A stretch of DNA of 64,000 nt, taken from contig JAEUNO010000020.1 of assembly GCA_016791045.1 (NCBI GenBank), positions 1 through 64,000 of the forward strand. The letters are read 5' to 3'. The notes beneath the pieces are model-generated. The model searched no databases. It had not been told where the DNA came from and saw nothing but the letters and a program-made list of their open reading frames with translations. The position numbers and the translations under genes were made by a program. The stretch is from Methyloversatilis sp. Its GTDB lineage: Bacteria; Pseudomonadota; Gammaproteobacteria; Burkholderiales; Rhodocyclaceae. Shown here in pieces: positions 49,162 through 58,489 of this stretch; position 1 is the stretch's first letter; every line of letters begins with the position of its first letter.

Positions 49162-49532
49162 GCGGTGACTTCGAGCAGGGCGTTTGCCTGCTGCAGCAGC
49201 GCCCGGGTGGGACAGGGTTTGGTCAGATAGGCATCGGCGCCGAGCGCGAGGCCCTTGGCGATGTCGGTGTCGCGACCCTTCGCGCTCAGCAGCACGATGC
49301 GCGGACCGGACGGCACGTCCTGCGCGCGCAGCGCCTGGCAGACGTCGAAGCTGCTGTGGCCGGCGGCATTCAGGTCGAGCAGCACGAGCTCGGGCGGCTG
49401 CTCCGCGACGGCGGCCAGCGTGGCCGCGTCATTGTGTGCGACCGAAACGTCGAAGCCTTCGCGCCGGAACATGAACTCCAGCGACATCCGCATATTGGGG
49501 TCGTCGACCGCAATCAGGATGCGATGCGTCAT
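49158..49532 (-). CDS. Single-domain response regulator
   Basis: This 124-residue receiver has D10/D11, phospho-acceptor D53 (LVLLDLNA) and lysine in YLTKPC. It has no output domain. It overlaps the sensor-exonuclease gene by 4 nt, suggesting joint production. Whether the degenerate kinase-like region can phosphorylate it is doubtful. AGGAGGAG precedes the ATG. Confidence 0.85.
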   Translation of the reverse strand: MTHRILIAVDDPNMRMSLEFMFRREGFDVSVAHNDAATLAAVAEQPPELVLLDLNAAGHSSFDVCQALRAQDVPSGPRIVLLSAKGRDTDIAKGLALGADAYLTKPCPTRALLQQANALLEVTA

Positions 49533-49646
49533 CGTGATCTCCTCCTTCTGCAGCCCGCGCGGGGTCCGGCGGGCCTCTTGTAGGCTGCACTCTAGCCGTC
49601 AGGGCAGGCCGGCGCCTTGCGCTGGATCAGACCCGGTGCTGCCGGC

Positions 49647-50000
49647 TCAGGCCGTCTTCTTTCCGGTCTGCAGGTGGGCGTGCCGGCTCAGCGCAAAGCT
49701 GGCGAAGAACTTGCACCAGATGGTCGAGCCGGCAATGGCCGACCAGACTTCATACTCGAGTGAACCGCTGACCACGCCGAGGATGACGAACACCACGACG
49801 ATGCCGGCGACCAGATTGATCGTCATTTCATACGGTGCCCAGCGCGCGGCGTCGGCCGGCGGCTCGCCGCGCTTGATCGCCACTTCAGAGAAATCGCGTT
49901 TGACCATGATGCGCCAGGCGCGGCGCAGCCAGAAGAAGGCCATCGGGAACAGCGCGAGAAACAGAATCCACGTCATTGCGACGCTGATGTCGAAAACCAT
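49647..50000 (-). CDS. Small membrane protein of unknown function
   Basis: This 117-residue protein has two hydrophobic segments (about 8-26 and 62-84), the first in a W-rich context (FFWLRRAWRIM). I do not recognise a family. AGGAG lies before the ATG. It lies downstream of the symporter genes but is separated by a strong terminator. Confidence 0.6.
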   Translation of the reverse strand: MVFDISVAMTWILFLALFPMAFFWLRRAWRIMVKRDFSEVAIKRGEPPADAARWAPYEMTINLVAGIVVVFVILGVVSGSLEYEVWSAIAGSTIWCKFFASFALSRHAHLQTGKKTA

Positions 50001-50051
50001 GTCGGGCTCCTGACCTGCTCCGCCGGCAGGGCTGCGCGGCGGATGCGGGAG

Positions 50052-50084
50052 AAAAAAGGCCCCGCCGGCAGGACCGGCGAGGCC
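50052..50084 (-). terminator. Rho-independent terminator after the symporter operon
   Basis: Read on the minus strand, GGCCTCGCCGG pairs with CCGGCGGGGCC across a short loop, with one mismatch, and a TTTTTT run follows. It lies about 60 nt after the symporter stop at 50145. Confidence 0.85.
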
Positions 50085-50144
50085 TCACATTAAACCATCA
50101 GTCCGCGCAGCGGGCCGATGGTCCGGTCAGCATGAACCGCGTGC

Positions 50145-51950
50145 TCAGTGCGCGCCGTCCACCGCCTTGGAACCGCGCGGGATGCGCACGGCTTCGACCA
50201 TGTGCTGGATGTGCTCCGGCGGTTCCTTGGTCACCTTGTCCACCGCGAAGGCAACGATGAAGTTCACCAGCGCGCCCACGGCACCGAAGGCTTCCGGCGT
50301 GATGCCGAAGAAGCTGTTCGCGCCGCCGATCATGTCGACGAACTCGGTACCCTTCACGAAGAAGATGCCCTTGTGCGCAAACACGTAGAACAGCGTGACG
50401 GCCAGACCTGCCAGCATGCCGGCGATGGCACCTTCCTTGTTCATCTTCTTCGAGAAGATGCCCATCATGATGGCCGGGAACAGCGACGATGCCGCGATAC
50501 CGAAAGCCAGGGCCACCGTACCTGCCGCGAACCCGGGTGGGTTCAGGCCGAGCCAGCCGGAGATCACGATGGCCACCGCCATGGCGATCTTGCCGGCGAG
50601 CAGTTCGCCCTTTTCGCTGATGTCAGGCACGAAGATGTTCTTGATCAGATCGTGCGATACGGCGGACGAGATGGCCATCAGCAGGCCGGCAGCGGTCGAC
50701 AGCGCCGCAGCAAGACCACCCGCAGCCACCAGCGCGATCACCCAGTTGGGCAGCAGCGCGATTTCCGGGTTGGCCAGCACGATGATGTCGGCGTTAACCG
50801 TCAGCTCGTTGCCCTTCCAGCCGGCCGCTTCGGCCTTCGCCGCCGCTTCTTCGCTCTTCGGCTTGTCGTTGTAGTACTGGATGCGACCGTCGCCGTTCTT
50901 GTCCTCGAACTTCAGCAGGCCGGTCTTTTCCCAGCGCTTCATCCAGTCCGGACGATCATCGGCCTTGATGCTCGACTCTTCGGCGTACAGGTCACCGCCC
51001 TTGACGACAGCCGTATTGACCGTGCCGTGCAGGTTGAGCTTGGCCATCGCCGCGACAGCCGGAGCGGTCGTATAGAGAATGGCGATGAACACCAGCGCCC
51101 AGCCGGCCGAGCTGCGTGCGTCCTTGACCGTCGGAACGGTGAAGAAGCGCATGATCACGTGCGGCAGACCGGCGGTACCGATCATCAGCGACAGCGTGTA
51201 CACGAACATGTTGAGCGTCGAGCCCGCCGTGGTCGTGGTGTATTGGCCGAAGCCCAGATCGGTCACGACCATGTCGAGCTTGCTCAGCAGCGACACGTCG
51301 GTACCCACCATGTTCGAACCCAGGCCAAGTTGCGGGATCGGCATGCCGGTGAGCTGCAGCGAAATGAAGATGGCCGGCACCGTGTAGGCCAGGATCAGCA
51401 CGATGTACTGCGCGACCTGCGTGTAGGTGATGCCCTTCATGCCGCCGAACACGGCGTACAGGAACACGATGCCCATGCCGACATAGATGCCCACCTCGGA
51501 CGACACGCCGAGGAAGCGCGAGAACGCCACGCCCACACCGGTCATCTGGCCGATGATGTAGGTGATCGATGCGGTCAGCAGGCAGATCACCGCCACCATC
51601 GAGGCCGACTTCGAATAGAAGCGGTCGCCGATGAACTGCGGCACCGTGAATTTGCCGAACTTGCGCAGGTACGGCGCCAGCAGCATGGCCAGCAGCACGT
51701 AACCGCCGGTCCAGCCCATCAGGAACAGGCCGCCGCCGTAACCCATGTTGGAAATCAGGCCGGCCATCGAAATGAAGGACGCAGCCGACATCCAGTCAGC
51801 CGCAGTCGCCATGCCGTTGGTGACCGGGTGCACGCTGCCGCCGGCAGCGTAGAACTCGCTCGTCGATCCTGCACGAGCCCAGATGGCGATGCCGATGTAG
51901 AGCGCGAAGCTCAGGCCGACACCGATGTAGATGGTTGTTTGCAGATCCAT
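50145..51950 (-). CDS. Sodium:solute symporter, VC_2705 subfamily (ActP-like)
   Basis: This 601-residue symporter of the SSS family has 13-14 helices and the family segments GYGGGLFLMGW and FTVPQFIGDRFY. It resembles acetate permease ActP but belongs to the long subfamily paired with a DUF4212 subunit. An inserted loop (about 306-390) carries DKNGDGRIQ at about 350-358, an EF-hand-like calcium-binding loop. The ATG at 51950 is 5 nt after the DUF4212 stop. Substrate is probably a short carboxylate, which is unproven. Confidence 0.85.
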   Translation of the reverse strand: MDLQTTIYIGVGLSFALYIGIAIWARAGSTSEFYAAGGSVHPVTNGMATAADWMSAASFISMAGLISNMGYGGGLFLMGWTGGYVLLAMLLAPYLRKFGKFTVPQFIGDRFYSKSASMVAVICLLTASITYIIGQMTGVGVAFSRFLGVSSEVGIYVGMGIVFLYAVFGGMKGITYTQVAQYIVLILAYTVPAIFISLQLTGMPIPQLGLGSNMVGTDVSLLSKLDMVVTDLGFGQYTTTTAGSTLNMFVYTLSLMIGTAGLPHVIMRFFTVPTVKDARSSAGWALVFIAILYTTAPAVAAMAKLNLHGTVNTAVVKGGDLYAEESSIKADDRPDWMKRWEKTGLLKFEDKNGDGRIQYYNDKPKSEEAAAKAEAAGWKGNELTVNADIIVLANPEIALLPNWVIALVAAGGLAAALSTAAGLLMAISSAVSHDLIKNIFVPDISEKGELLAGKIAMAVAIVISGWLGLNPPGFAAGTVALAFGIAASSLFPAIMMGIFSKKMNKEGAIAGMLAGLAVTLFYVFAHKGIFFVKGTEFVDMIGGANSFFGITPEAFGAVGALVNFIVAFAVDKVTKEPPEHIQHMVEAVRIPRGSKAVDGAH

Positions 51951-51954
51951 GGCA

Positions 51955-52209
51955 TCAATCCTCGTGTACGTCGAACTGACGGTCAATGTCGCCCATCTTC
52001 TTGGCGTAATAGAAGATCAGCGCGATGAAGACGTAGATCGAGCCTTGCTGTGCAAACCAGAATCCGAGCGGGTAGCCGCCCAGCTTGATGCCGTTGAGTG
52101 CGTCCGCGAACAGGATGCCGGCGCCGAACGACACCACGAACCAGACGATCAGGATCTTGGTGAGCAGGCCCAATGTGGCTTGCCAGTAGCCACTGTTTCC
52201 TTTTTCCAT
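51955..52209 (-). CDS. DUF4212 small symporter subunit
   Basis: This 84-residue protein has two membrane helices and the segments GLLTKILIVWFVVSFGAGILF and GFWFAQQGSIYVFI of the DUF4212 family, described as the small partner of VC_2705-type symporters. GGAGGAG lies before the ATG. It is the first gene of a two-gene operon with the symporter. Confidence 0.88.
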   Translation of the reverse strand: MEKGNSGYWQATLGLLTKILIVWFVVSFGAGILFADALNGIKLGGYPLGFWFAQQGSIYVFIALIFYYAKKMGDIDRQFDVHED

Positions 52210-52389
52210 GGGTGTTTCTCCTCCGATGTTTTTGAACTACCCGGCTCCGCGGCTGTTGTGCCGGGGCTTTTATGACCGCAGTTCCGGGCGCCCTTTACTG
52301 CTGCGTGCCGGATACTAGGGTGCTTACCTTACGGCAAGCTTATGCGGCGCTGGCCGCAGCGATCCTTCGCGGCGATGACTCCCGCGCAT

Positions 52390-52407
52390 GCCGGATGGCG
52401 ATCCGGC
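52390..52407. promoter_or_regulatory. Palindrome upstream of the antiporter gene
   Basis: GCCGGAT and ATCCGGC are separated by GGCG, 37 bp before the nhaP2-like start, within the 234-bp divergent gap. Possible operator or leader hairpin; nothing else in 52210-52443 is recognised. Confidence 0.35.
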
Positions 52408-52443
52408 GCGGTAAAAACCGTCATCCCGTGGTAGTTTCGGTGC

Positions 52444-54186
52444 ATGGTCGCTATCAACGGATATCTTCTGCTGGCCGGCCTGCTGCTGTTCGCCAGCGTG
52501 CTCGGCAGCACCGTGTCCACCCGCCTCGGGCTGCCGCTGCTGCTGCTGTTTCTGTTGGTCGGCATGCTGGCCGGCGAAGACGGGCCCGGCGGCATCCAGT
52601 TCAGCGATTTCACGACCGCCACGCTGGTCGGCCAGCTGGCGCTCGCGGTCATCCTGCTCGACGGCGGTCTGCGCACCCGCACCGAAACCTTCCGCGTGGC
52701 GCTGCGCCCGGCGGCCGTGCTGGCCAGCTGGGGCGTGGTCGCCACCGCGGTGCCGCTCGGGTTGTTCGCCACTTGGCTGCTTGATGTGGACTGGCGGCTC
52801 GGCATGCTGCTGGCCGCCATCGTCGGCTCGACCGACGCCGCAGCCGTGTTCGCGCTGCTGCGCAACAGCGGGGTGCGCCTGAACCAGCGGGTGAAGGCCA
52901 CGCTGGAGATCGAATCCGGCGCCAATGACCCGATGGCCATCCTGATGGTGACCATGCTGGTCGAAATGCTGCTGCACCCGGAACAGTCGAGCCCGCTGCG
53001 CTTCGCGTTGATGCTGGTCAGCCAGATGGGGCTGGGTGCGCTGGCCGGTCTCGCCGGCGGCTGGGTGCTGGCGCGCCTGCTGCGCCGGCTCAAGCTGGCC
53101 GAAGGCCTGTATGCCTTGCTCATCCTGTCCGGCGGTCTGCTGATCTTCGCCGCCACCAACCTGCTCAACGGCAGCGGTTTTCTCGCCATATATATAGCGG
53201 GGCTCATCGTGGGCAACCGGCGCAGCCACGCGACCGAACACGTGCTGCGCGTGATGGACGGCCTGGCCTGGCTGGCGCAGGCCGGCATGTTCGTCGTGCT
53301 CGGCCTGCTGGTGACGCCATCGCACCTGCTCGACCACGCGTGGGAAGCGCTGGCGATGGCGGTGTTCCTGATCCTGGTCGCGCGCCCGTTCGCGGTCGCC
53401 ACCGGCCTGCTGCCCTTCCGCTACCCGGTGCGCGAGGTGGCCTACATATCGTGGGTCGGGCTGCGCGGTGCCGTGCCCATCGTGCTGGCCATCGTGCCGG
53501 TCATGATGGGCGTGCCCGATTCGCTGCTGCTGTTCGACGTCGCCTTCGCCGTCGTGCTGCTGTCGCTGCTGGTGCAGGGCGCCACCGTGCCGACGGCCGC
53601 GCGGGTGTTCGGCGTCGAGGTGCCGCCGCGCGACGAGCCGGTGGACCGGCGCGAAGTGTGGGTCGGCGGCGACGCCGCACTGGAACTGCTCGAATACCTG
53701 GTGGGCGCGGGCTCGGCGGCCGAAGGGCGCCACCCGGATGACATCGCAGCCGATTTCGGCGAACCGGGTGATGTGCGCTGCGTCGCCGTCACGCGCGACC
53801 AGCGCCTGGTGCGCCTGCAGCCGGCGTCCCGGCTGGCCGAAGGCGACGCGGTGTGGTTCGCCGCGCCGGAAGCGCTCGCCGAACCGATCGCCCGCGCCTT
53901 CGGCGCCGTGTCCGGCGGCCTGAGTGCGCACGCGGGTTTCTTCGGAGAGTTCGTCGTCGACCCCAGCTGCCGCGCCGGCGACCTCGTGCTGAACTACGGC
54001 TTCGAACTGCCTGGCGACGACGCCGACCTCGACTTGCAGACCCTGATGCTCAACCGCCTCGGCCGCGGCGCCGTCGTCGGCGACCGCGTCAGCGTAGGCG
54101 CCATCCAGCTCACCGTGCGCCGCATGGACGCCGCCGGCAACGTGGTCGCGGTGGGGTTGAAGGTGCCGCAGGCGGGGGAGCACTGA
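52444..54186 (+). CDS. nhaP2: Potassium/proton antiporter, NhaP2/CvrA family
   Basis: This 580-residue protein has about 12-13 membrane helices of the CPA1 exchanger fold (LEIESGANDPMAIL with the ND pair of the ion site), then a cytoplasmic TrkA-C-like domain and a C-terminal ligand or transporter-associated domain. It would exchange K+ (or Na+) for protons. It ends the core-like region; a hairpin at 54188-54221 follows. Confidence 0.88.
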   Translation: MVAINGYLLLAGLLLFASVLGSTVSTRLGLPLLLLFLLVGMLAGEDGPGGIQFSDFTTATLVGQLALAVILLDGGLRTRTETFRVALRPAAVLASWGVVATAVPLGLFATWLLDVDWRLGMLLAAIVGSTDAAAVFALLRNSGVRLNQRVKATLEIESGANDPMAILMVTMLVEMLLHPEQSSPLRFALMLVSQMGLGALAGLAGGWVLARLLRRLKLAEGLYALLILSGGLLIFAATNLLNGSGFLAIYIAGLIVGNRRSHATEHVLRVMDGLAWLAQAGMFVVLGLLVTPSHLLDHAWEALAMAVFLILVARPFAVATGLLPFRYPVREVAYISWVGLRGAVPIVLAIVPVMMGVPDSLLLFDVAFAVVLLSLLVQGATVPTAARVFGVEVPPRDEPVDRREVWVGGDAALELLEYLVGAGSAAEGRHPDDIAADFGEPGDVRCVAVTRDQRLVRLQPASRLAEGDAVWFAAPEALAEPIARAFGAVSGGLSAHAGFFGEFVVDPSCRAGDLVLNYGFELPGDDADLDLQTLMLNRLGRGAVVGDRVSVGAIQLTVRRMDAAGNVVAVGLKVPQAGEH

Positions 54187-54187
54187 G

Positions 54188-54221
54188 TGCCCGCCCGCCT
54201 GCGGCACGGGTTAGGCGGGCA
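54188..54221 (+). terminator. Hairpin after the antiporter gene
   Basis: TGCCCGCC (54188-54195) pairs with GGCGGGCA (54214-54221) 2 nt after the stop, with no T-run. The remaining 395 bp to hsdM contain no tRNA, integrase or gene that I recognise; two overlapping short readings (54277-54534 and 54374-54586) look non-coding. This gap marks the edge of the defence island. Confidence 0.4.
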
Positions 54222-54616
54222 GGCTTCCGGCGTCGCGACCGTGGGGCGAAATGGCGTCCAGAACACCCGGGGTAAATCATTGAGGCATGTGCTTGCATGC
54301 CATCGCCCTATGCTGGATTTTCGTCTGATCCACCTGCTGCGGAACCACTTTTCGGGGTGAGTCTTTCGTAGCCTTGCCCCCCGCACAGGCAGGTGAATGC
54401 GACCACATGACGCAATTCGTCCGGCAGCGGGCTGCCAGTGGTTGTCCCGAGTTCCAACGCTGCACCTTTCCGGCTCTTGCGGCTTTACCGAGTGACGGGC
54501 AAAACGTATGGTTCGTATGGTTGCGCGCTGACAATCGCCCTCAGGTTCAGGAGGTGTCGGCATCCTCATCCTTGACACGAACATGACGCAGTTCATTCAT
54601 AACAAATAGTCGTCTC

Positions 54617-56458
54617 ATGAACCAACAGGCCCTCTCATCCTTCATCTGGTCGGTCGCCGATCTGCTGCGCGGCGACTACAAGCAGTCCGAGTACGGGCGC
54701 GTCATCCTGCCTTTCACCGTGCTGCGCCGGCTGGACTGCGTACTCGAAGCGACCAAGCCGGCCGTGCTGCTCGAAAACGAAGCGCGAACCCGGGCCGGCC
54801 TGAACCCGGAGCCCTTCCTGCTGCGCATGGCGGGCCAGAGCTTCTACAACACCAGCCCGCTGGATCTGGGCAAGCTGCTGGGCGACCAGGACAACATCCG
54901 GCCCAACCTGCACGCCTGCATCCAGGGTTTCTCACCCGCGGCGCGCGACATCTTCGAGCGCTTCGACTTCTCTACGCAGATCGAGCGGCTGGCCAAAGCC
55001 AACCTGCTCTATCTGGTGACCGAGAAGTTCGCCAACATCGATCTGCACCCGGACAAGGTGGACAACGCCAGCATGGGCGGGGTGTTCGAGGAGCTGATCC
55101 GCAAGTTCGCCGAAATATCGAACGAAACCGCCGGTGAGCACTTCACCCCGCGCGAGGTGATCCGGCTCATGGTGAACCTGCTTTTCATCGAGGACGACGC
55201 GGTGCTGACCGCCGGCAAGGCGGTGGTGCGCGACATCTACGACCCGACCGCGGGCACCGGCGGCATGCTGTCGGTGGCGGGCGAATATCTGCTGGAGCAC
55301 AACCCGCGCGCACGCCTGAACATGCACGGGCAGGAGCTGAACGATGAGTCCTGCGCCATCTGCAAGGCGGACATACTCATCAAGGGTCAGGACATCGCCC
55401 ACATCGTCGCCGGCAACACCCTCAGCGACGATGGCCACCCGCAGCGCAAGTTCGACTACATGCTGTCCAACCCGCCGTTCGGCGTGGAATGGAAGAAGGT
55501 CGAAAAGCAGGTACGGCAGGAGCACGAACAGAAAGGTTTCGACGGCCGCTTCGGTCCCGGCCTGCCGCGGGTGAGCGACGGCTCCATGCTCTTCCTGCTG
55601 CACCTCATCAGCAAGATGCGCCCGGCGGTCGACGGTGGCTGCCGCTTCGGCATCGTGCTCAACGGCTCACCGCTGTTCACTGGCGGCGCCGGCAGTGGCG
55701 AGAGCGAAATCCGCCGCTACGTGCTGGAGAACGACCTGCTCGAAGCCATCGTCGGCCTGCCCACCGACATGTTCTACAACACCGGCATCAGCACCTATGT
55801 GTGGGTACTGAGCAACCGCAAGCCGGCCCATCGCAAGGGCCAGGTCCAGCTCATCGACGCCAGTGGTTTCTGGCAGAAGATGCGCAAGAGCCTGGGCAGC
55901 AAGCGCAAGGAAATGAGCGAGTCGCACATCGCCCTGGTCACCCGCCTGTTCGGCGAACACGCCGAGGCCGACATGGTGACGGCGCTCGACGCCAAGGGCC
56001 AGGCACTGGGTGAGCCTCAACTCGTCACACGCAACGACACCCCACCCGCCCCGCCCGAGGGCGGGCGGCTGAAGCGGGTGCCGATCGCCCGCATCTTCAG
56101 CAATCAGGATTTCGGCTACACCACCCTCACGGTCGAGCGCCCGCTGCGCGATGAAGCCGGCAACGTGGTGCTGGGGCAGAAAGGCAAACAGAAGGGCAAG
56201 CCCCAGCCCGACAGCGCGCTGCGCGACACCGAGAACGTGCCACTGGGCGAAGACATCGCGGCCTACTTCCAGCGCGAGGTACTGCCGCACGCGCCGGACG
56301 CCTGGATAGACGAAGAGAAGAGCAAGGTGGGCTACGAAATTCCTTTCAACCGGCACTTCTACGTGTTCGAGCCGCCACGCAGCCTGCACGCCATCGATGA
56401 GGAGCTGAAGGCGGTATCGGCGAGCATCATGAGAATGCTCGAAGGGCTGGCGGAGTGA
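54617..56458 (+). CDS. hsdM: Type I restriction-modification system DNA methyltransferase subunit
   Basis: This 613-residue N6-adenine methyltransferase has an N-terminal HsdM helical domain, SAM motif I ([10 protein letters not shown] near 210-220) and the catalytic NPPF at about 285. It forms M2S complexes with HsdS and, with HsdR, the restriction complex. Alignment with the later hsdS and partial hsdR on the same strand shows a full type I system with extra genes between subunits. No strong ribosome-binding site precedes the ATG. Confidence 0.95.
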   Translation: MNQQALSSFIWSVADLLRGDYKQSEYGRVILPFTVLRRLDCVLEATKPAVLLENEARTRAGLNPEPFLLRMAGQSFYNTSPLDLGKLLGDQDNIRPNLHACIQGFSPAARDIFERFDFSTQIERLAKANLLYLVTEKFANIDLHPDKVDNASMGGVFEELIRKFAEISNETAGEHFTPREVIRLMVNLLFIEDDAVLTAGKAVVRDIYDPTAGTGGMLSVAGEYLLEHNPRARLNMHGQELNDESCAICKADILIKGQDIAHIVAGNTLSDDGHPQRKFDYMLSNPPFGVEWKKVEKQVRQEHEQKGFDGRFGPGLPRVSDGSMLFLLHLISKMRPAVDGGCRFGIVLNGSPLFTGGAGSGESEIRRYVLENDLLEAIVGLPTDMFYNTGISTYVWVLSNRKPAHRKGQVQLIDASGFWQKMRKSLGSKRKEMSESHIALVTRLFGEHAEADMVTALDAKGQALGEPQLVTRNDTPPAPPEGGRLKRVPIARIFSNQDFGYTTLTVERPLRDEAGNVVLGQKGKQKGKPQPDSALRDTENVPLGEDIAAYFQREVLPHAPDAWIDEEKSKVGYEIPFNRHFYVFEPPRSLHAIDEELKAVSASIMRMLEGLAE

Positions 56459-56468
56459 GCGGGGCCTG

Positions 56469-56531
56469 CTTATTACATTTGGAAAACGACAACGCGACTT
56501 TTCTCTGCAAAAGCCGATACTTGCTATCACA
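56469..56531 (+). repeat. 63-nt direct repeat, copy 1 (hsdM-albA gap)
   Basis: The unit begins CTTATTACAT and ends CTTGCTATCACA, sharing GAAAACGACAA with copy 2 at 56635-56697. Between these are CTTTT and AAAAG arms that can form a hairpin. It starts 11 nt after the hsdM stop. Confidence 0.6.
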
Positions 56532-56634
56532 CAGCCAGCATCGCCTTGCCGTCATTGCCAGGGTTTTTAATGGCGCGCGGTCCGCATCAGTGCCACCGAC
56601 TGTTTTTGAGCACCTTGCGCACAAATCAAGCAGT

Positions 56635-56697
56635 CTTATCACATCCGAAAAACGACAAGACCGTTTTTTGATTAAAAAACAAAGGCTTGTTATCACA
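56635..56697 (+). repeat. 63-nt direct repeat, copy 2, ending at the AlbA_2 gene start
   Basis: The unit begins CTTATCACAT, contains GAAAAACGACAA and a GTTTTTT-AAAAAAC hairpin, and ends CTTGTTATCACA with its last base being the A of the next gene's ATG. The end motifs are spaced exactly as in copy 1 (51 nt). It could be an operator pair or an RNA element. Confidence 0.6.
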
Positions 56698-58160
56698 TGA
56701 ACAAGGACAAGCTGTGGCTTGAGCATGCCCGTAGCTGTCTGGAGAACAGTCTCCGCCCAGTACCGCATGAAACCAATGAACTGGACTGGAAGGCCGGCCT
56801 GTCTGACGAGAAGGACAGGCTCGTCGAACATCTGGTCGCCTTTGCCAACCATCCCAACGGCGGCTGGCTGGTTTTCGGCATTTCCAATGCTGACGCCAGC
56901 CTTGTGGGAGTAGGACAAGCAGAGGTCGAAACCATCGTTTCACGGCTCACCAACCTGGGGCGGGACGCCATTGAACCGCCGCTGGTGCTGGATCACGCTG
57001 TAGTCGCATGTGACGACGTATCGCTGCTGTTCGTCTACATCAAGGAACAAGCGAACAAACCCGTCCATCGTCGCGGCAAGAGCATCGAAGAAGCCTGGAT
57101 CCGTTCTGGCGGCACCACTCGCAAGGCGTCCCGGTCGGAAATCGGCGCTCTGATGCTCCACAGCCAGACTCCGCGATGGGAGGCCCTGCGAGCCAGTTCG
57201 CTGCTGCCTGCCAACGAAGTCATCGCCCGGCTGGATCTCGCAACCATTGCCAAACTGCTGCAGCGCCCTCTGCCGGAAGATAGCGGCGAGCTGATGAACT
57301 GGCTGACCGACGAAGGCATGGTGGAAGCCGACGGTCATGGCTACTACATCACTCACTTCGGTGCCATCGCCGCAGCCCGCGAACTGGACCAGTTCGACCC
57401 CCTCGGGCGCAAGGGTATCCGCGTCATCCGCTACCAGGGCACGAACAAGGTCGATACCGTCGATGAACTGCTCGGTCACAAAGGCTATGCCGTGGGCTTC
57501 GAAGGGCTTATCGGTTACCTCAAGCGCGTGCTGCCCCATTCCGAAGTCATCCAGCAGTCCTTGCGCGAGCAGGTCACCATCTACCCTGAGATTGCGCTGC
57601 GCGAGCTCATCGCCAACGCACTCATCCACCAGGATTTCTCGGTGTCCGGTGCAGGCCCCATCATTGACATCTACGACGATCGCATCAGTTTCACCAATCC
57701 GGGCGGCCTGCTGCCAGGCAAACGCCCGGACCGCCTGATCGGTGCAACACCCGAATCGCGCAACGAGCGCCTCGCTTCCAAGTTCCGCCAGTACCGGATC
57801 TGCGAAGAGCGTGGCACCGGCTTCCAGAAGGTCGTTGCGGCCATCGAACTGTTCGGCATGCCACCGGTACGCTTCGAACCTCTCGAAAACGCCTTTCGCG
57901 TCACCCTGTTCGCCCCGAGAAAGTTCGCCGACATGTCGCAGTCCGAACGTATCGAGGCCTGCTACCAGCACGCCGTGCTGCAGTATTTTTCCAGCCAGAC
58001 GCTCACCAACACCAGCTTGCGCACTCGCTTCAAGGTCAGCGAACGTCAGCGCAACCTGATCACCAACCTGATCGGTGACGCCGTTGAAGCCGGCCGCATC
58101 AAGCGCAAGGACGCGGAAAGCGGCAACAAGTTTGCCGAGTACCTGCCTTACTGGGCCTGA
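56697..58160 (+). CDS. AlbA_2 (Schlafen-like) / RecG-C-terminal-like ATP-binding protein
   Basis: This 487-residue protein has an N-terminal AlbA_2 domain (ELDWKAGLSDEKDRLVEHLVAFANHPNGG, about 25-140) and a C-terminal HATPase_c_4-like domain (LRELIANALIHQDFS and NPGGLLPGKRPDRLIG). Members are annotated as ATP-binding or transcriptional regulators and occur in type I restriction loci. Its exact job is unknown; regulation of the system or an accessory defence role is inferred from position between hsdM and hsdS. Its stop overlaps the next ATG. Confidence 0.82.
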   Translation: MNKDKLWLEHARSCLENSLRPVPHETNELDWKAGLSDEKDRLVEHLVAFANHPNGGWLVFGISNADASLVGVGQAEVETIVSRLTNLGRDAIEPPLVLDHAVVACDDVSLLFVYIKEQANKPVHRRGKSIEEAWIRSGGTTRKASRSEIGALMLHSQTPRWEALRASSLLPANEVIARLDLATIAKLLQRPLPEDSGELMNWLTDEGMVEADGHGYYITHFGAIAAARELDQFDPLGRKGIRVIRYQGTNKVDTVDELLGHKGYAVGFEGLIGYLKRVLPHSEVIQQSLREQVTIYPEIALRELIANALIHQDFSVSGAGPIIDIYDDRISFTNPGGLLPGKRPDRLIGATPESRNERLASKFRQYRICEERGTGFQKVVAAIELFGMPPVRFEPLENAFRVTLFAPRKFADMSQSERIEACYQHAVLQYFSSQTLTNTSLRTRFKVSERQRNLITNLIGDAVEAGRIKRKDAESGNKFAEYLPYWA

Positions 58161-58489
58161 TGCTTACCGCAATGACGAAGCCATCTTGCATGTTTGTTAA
58201 GACTTGCCCCACCCATGTCTCGACCAGGCCGCAGCGGGCGCCTATAGTCCGACCGAACAACACCCGCCACGCCTCTCCACGATGCGCACCAGGCGGGTTT
58301 CTCGTTTACGCGATCGGAAATGAGGCGACCACGGCTCGGTTCGCCGTGCGCGGACAGCACGATATGACCGCACCTCACCAGACGTACGCGCCCAGCAATG
58401 GCCCGATCAAGAGGTGGTCGGTGATCGCCGTGGCAATGAAGCTTCCGGCGCAAGAACCTGAAACCGGTTTGTGGGAGGTTACGGCATGA
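58160..58489 (+). CDS. Small ORF coupled to both neighbours
   Basis: This 109-codon reading starts at an ATG overlapping the AlbA_2 stop (TGATG) and ends in an ATGA overlap with hsdS, so it would be translationally coupled at both ends. A middle segment (GGFLVYAIGNEATTARFAV) recalls phage Ash/Icd-like small proteins from memory, but I am not certain. The N-terminal part is low in complexity. It may instead be a leader that couples hsdS translation. Confidence 0.4.
   Translation: MLTAMTKPSCMFVKTCPTHVSTRPQRAPIVRPNNTRHASPRCAPGGFLVYAIGNEATTARFAVRGQHDMTAPHQTYAPSNGPIKRWSVIAVAMKLPAQEPETGLWEVTA

Noticed and set aside
54374-54586. Short ORF and opposite-strand ORF before hsdM
   Set aside because: No domain, no good start signals, and the two strands overlap. 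No tRNA or att-like duplication was found to suggest an island insertion site.
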